Positions 13,522 to 13,791 of a stretch of 13,791 bases of DNA are shown here, piece by piece. Numbering within the stretch: the first letter of the stretch is position 1; each line of letters begins with the position of its first letter. The stretch lies in NCBI GenBank assembly GCA_004347865.1, contig QNUZ01000030.1:1-13791 (forward strand). Reading direction: 5' to 3'. A program made the translations under genes and the position numbers. The notes beneath the pieces are model-generated. The model was not told the DNA's origin and searched no databases. It saw only the letters and a program-made list of their open reading frames with translations. This DNA comes from Archaeoglobi archaeon (GTDB lineage: Archaea; Halobacteriota; Archaeoglobi; Archaeoglobales; Archaeoglobaceae).

Positions 13522-13791
13522 CTTTCAATCCCCGTTTTCAGGGGACATGGATTGTTAGAAAACGGAAAGAACTGAGAGAATTGGAAGATTCGTTACTTTC
13601 AATCCCCGTTTTCAGGGGACATGGATTGTTAGTGGGATCCAAGTGCCCAAGCCCTGTGGCCCTTGGTTCCTTTCAATCCCCGTTTTCAGGGGACATGGAT
13701 TGTTAGGCTTGAATTCAGCCGTCTTTTTCTCAGCTGGGCAAGGGACTTTCAATCCCCGTTTTCAGGGGACATGGATTGTTAGTGACTTTGA
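13522..13791 (-). CRISPR. CRISPR array, leader-distal end (four 37-bp repeats visible, continues right)
   Basis: Four identical 37-bp direct repeats lie at 13522-13558, 13596-13632, 13670-13706 and 13746-13782. Spacers between them are 37, 37 and 39 bp, and a fourth is cut by the window end. On the plus strand the repeat begins CTTTCAATCCCC and ends GGATTGTTAG. On the minus strand it ends in GGGGATTGAAAG, the type of 3' end that gives an ATTGAAAG crRNA handle in type I/III archaeal systems, so transcription is probably leftward and the leader lies outside to the right. Inside the repeat CCCC/GGGG and CAATCC/GGATTG can pair. No repeat degeneration is seen and no cas genes are in the window. 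Confidence 0.97.

Noticed and set aside
13707..13745. Spacer 3 matching the region near 10715
   Set aside because: Only a 10-base complementary match (around GGCTGAATTC) exists, which is expected by chance at this scale and too short for a self-targeting spacer.

Overview
The window looks like a chromosomal segment of a thermophilic euryarchaeon, most likely a member of the Archaeoglobales (Archaeoglobus/Ferroglobus/Geoglobus type). This rests on TATA-box promoters with apparently leaderless genes, strong GGAGGTGA Shine-Dalgarno sites inside operons, heavy AGA/AGG/ATA use, tRNAs without an encoded CCA, a HerA helicase, a likely methanofuran-type ATP-grasp ligase, and a CRISPR repeat beginning CTTTCAATCCCC. 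The genus is inference.

Positions 1-5150 (+) hold a tightly coupled metallo-redox operon. It has two paralogous subunits of the benzoyl-CoA reductase / 2-hydroxyacyl-CoA dehydratase family (the first cut by the window edge), two different ASKHA activator ATPases, a small protein resembling a domain of the CODH/acetyl-CoA synthase beta subunit (CdhC/AcsB) with a C-terminal cysteine cluster, and a CooC/AcsF-like nickel-maturation ATPase. The first four have the BcrCBAD/BzdNOPQ layout. The last two belong by family to Ni-Fe-S assembly. The combination is the most interesting content of the window. The first ATPase has an in-frame TAG at codon 161, just before its second Fe-S ligand cysteine, while the rest of the frame is intact. 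The two large subunits share a nearly identical DNA tract that suggests gene conversion.

Positions 5151-10141 are ordinary housekeeping genes: tRNA-Val(CAC), adk (+), a two-gene operon of a winged-helix regulator and an alpha/beta hydrolase (-), a NYN-domain protein overlapping an ATP-grasp ligase (+), and herA (-). Neighbouring convergent genes overlap by 11 and 20 bp.

Positions 10142-12232 are a decayed accessory region around tRNA-Gly(UCC). It holds an internally deleted IS200/IS605-type tnpB element with both end hairpins, a possible short gene remnant running into the tRNA, a likely hsdM fragment, an intact DUF3800 gene, a GC-rich structured intergenic patch, and a likely hsdR 5' fragment. 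The last four read as the ruins of a type I restriction-modification locus with its DUF3800 passenger still whole.

Positions 12233-13791 contain aroA (-) and, 35 bp upstream of its start, one end of a CRISPR array with four 37-bp repeats, continuing past the window. No cas genes are visible.
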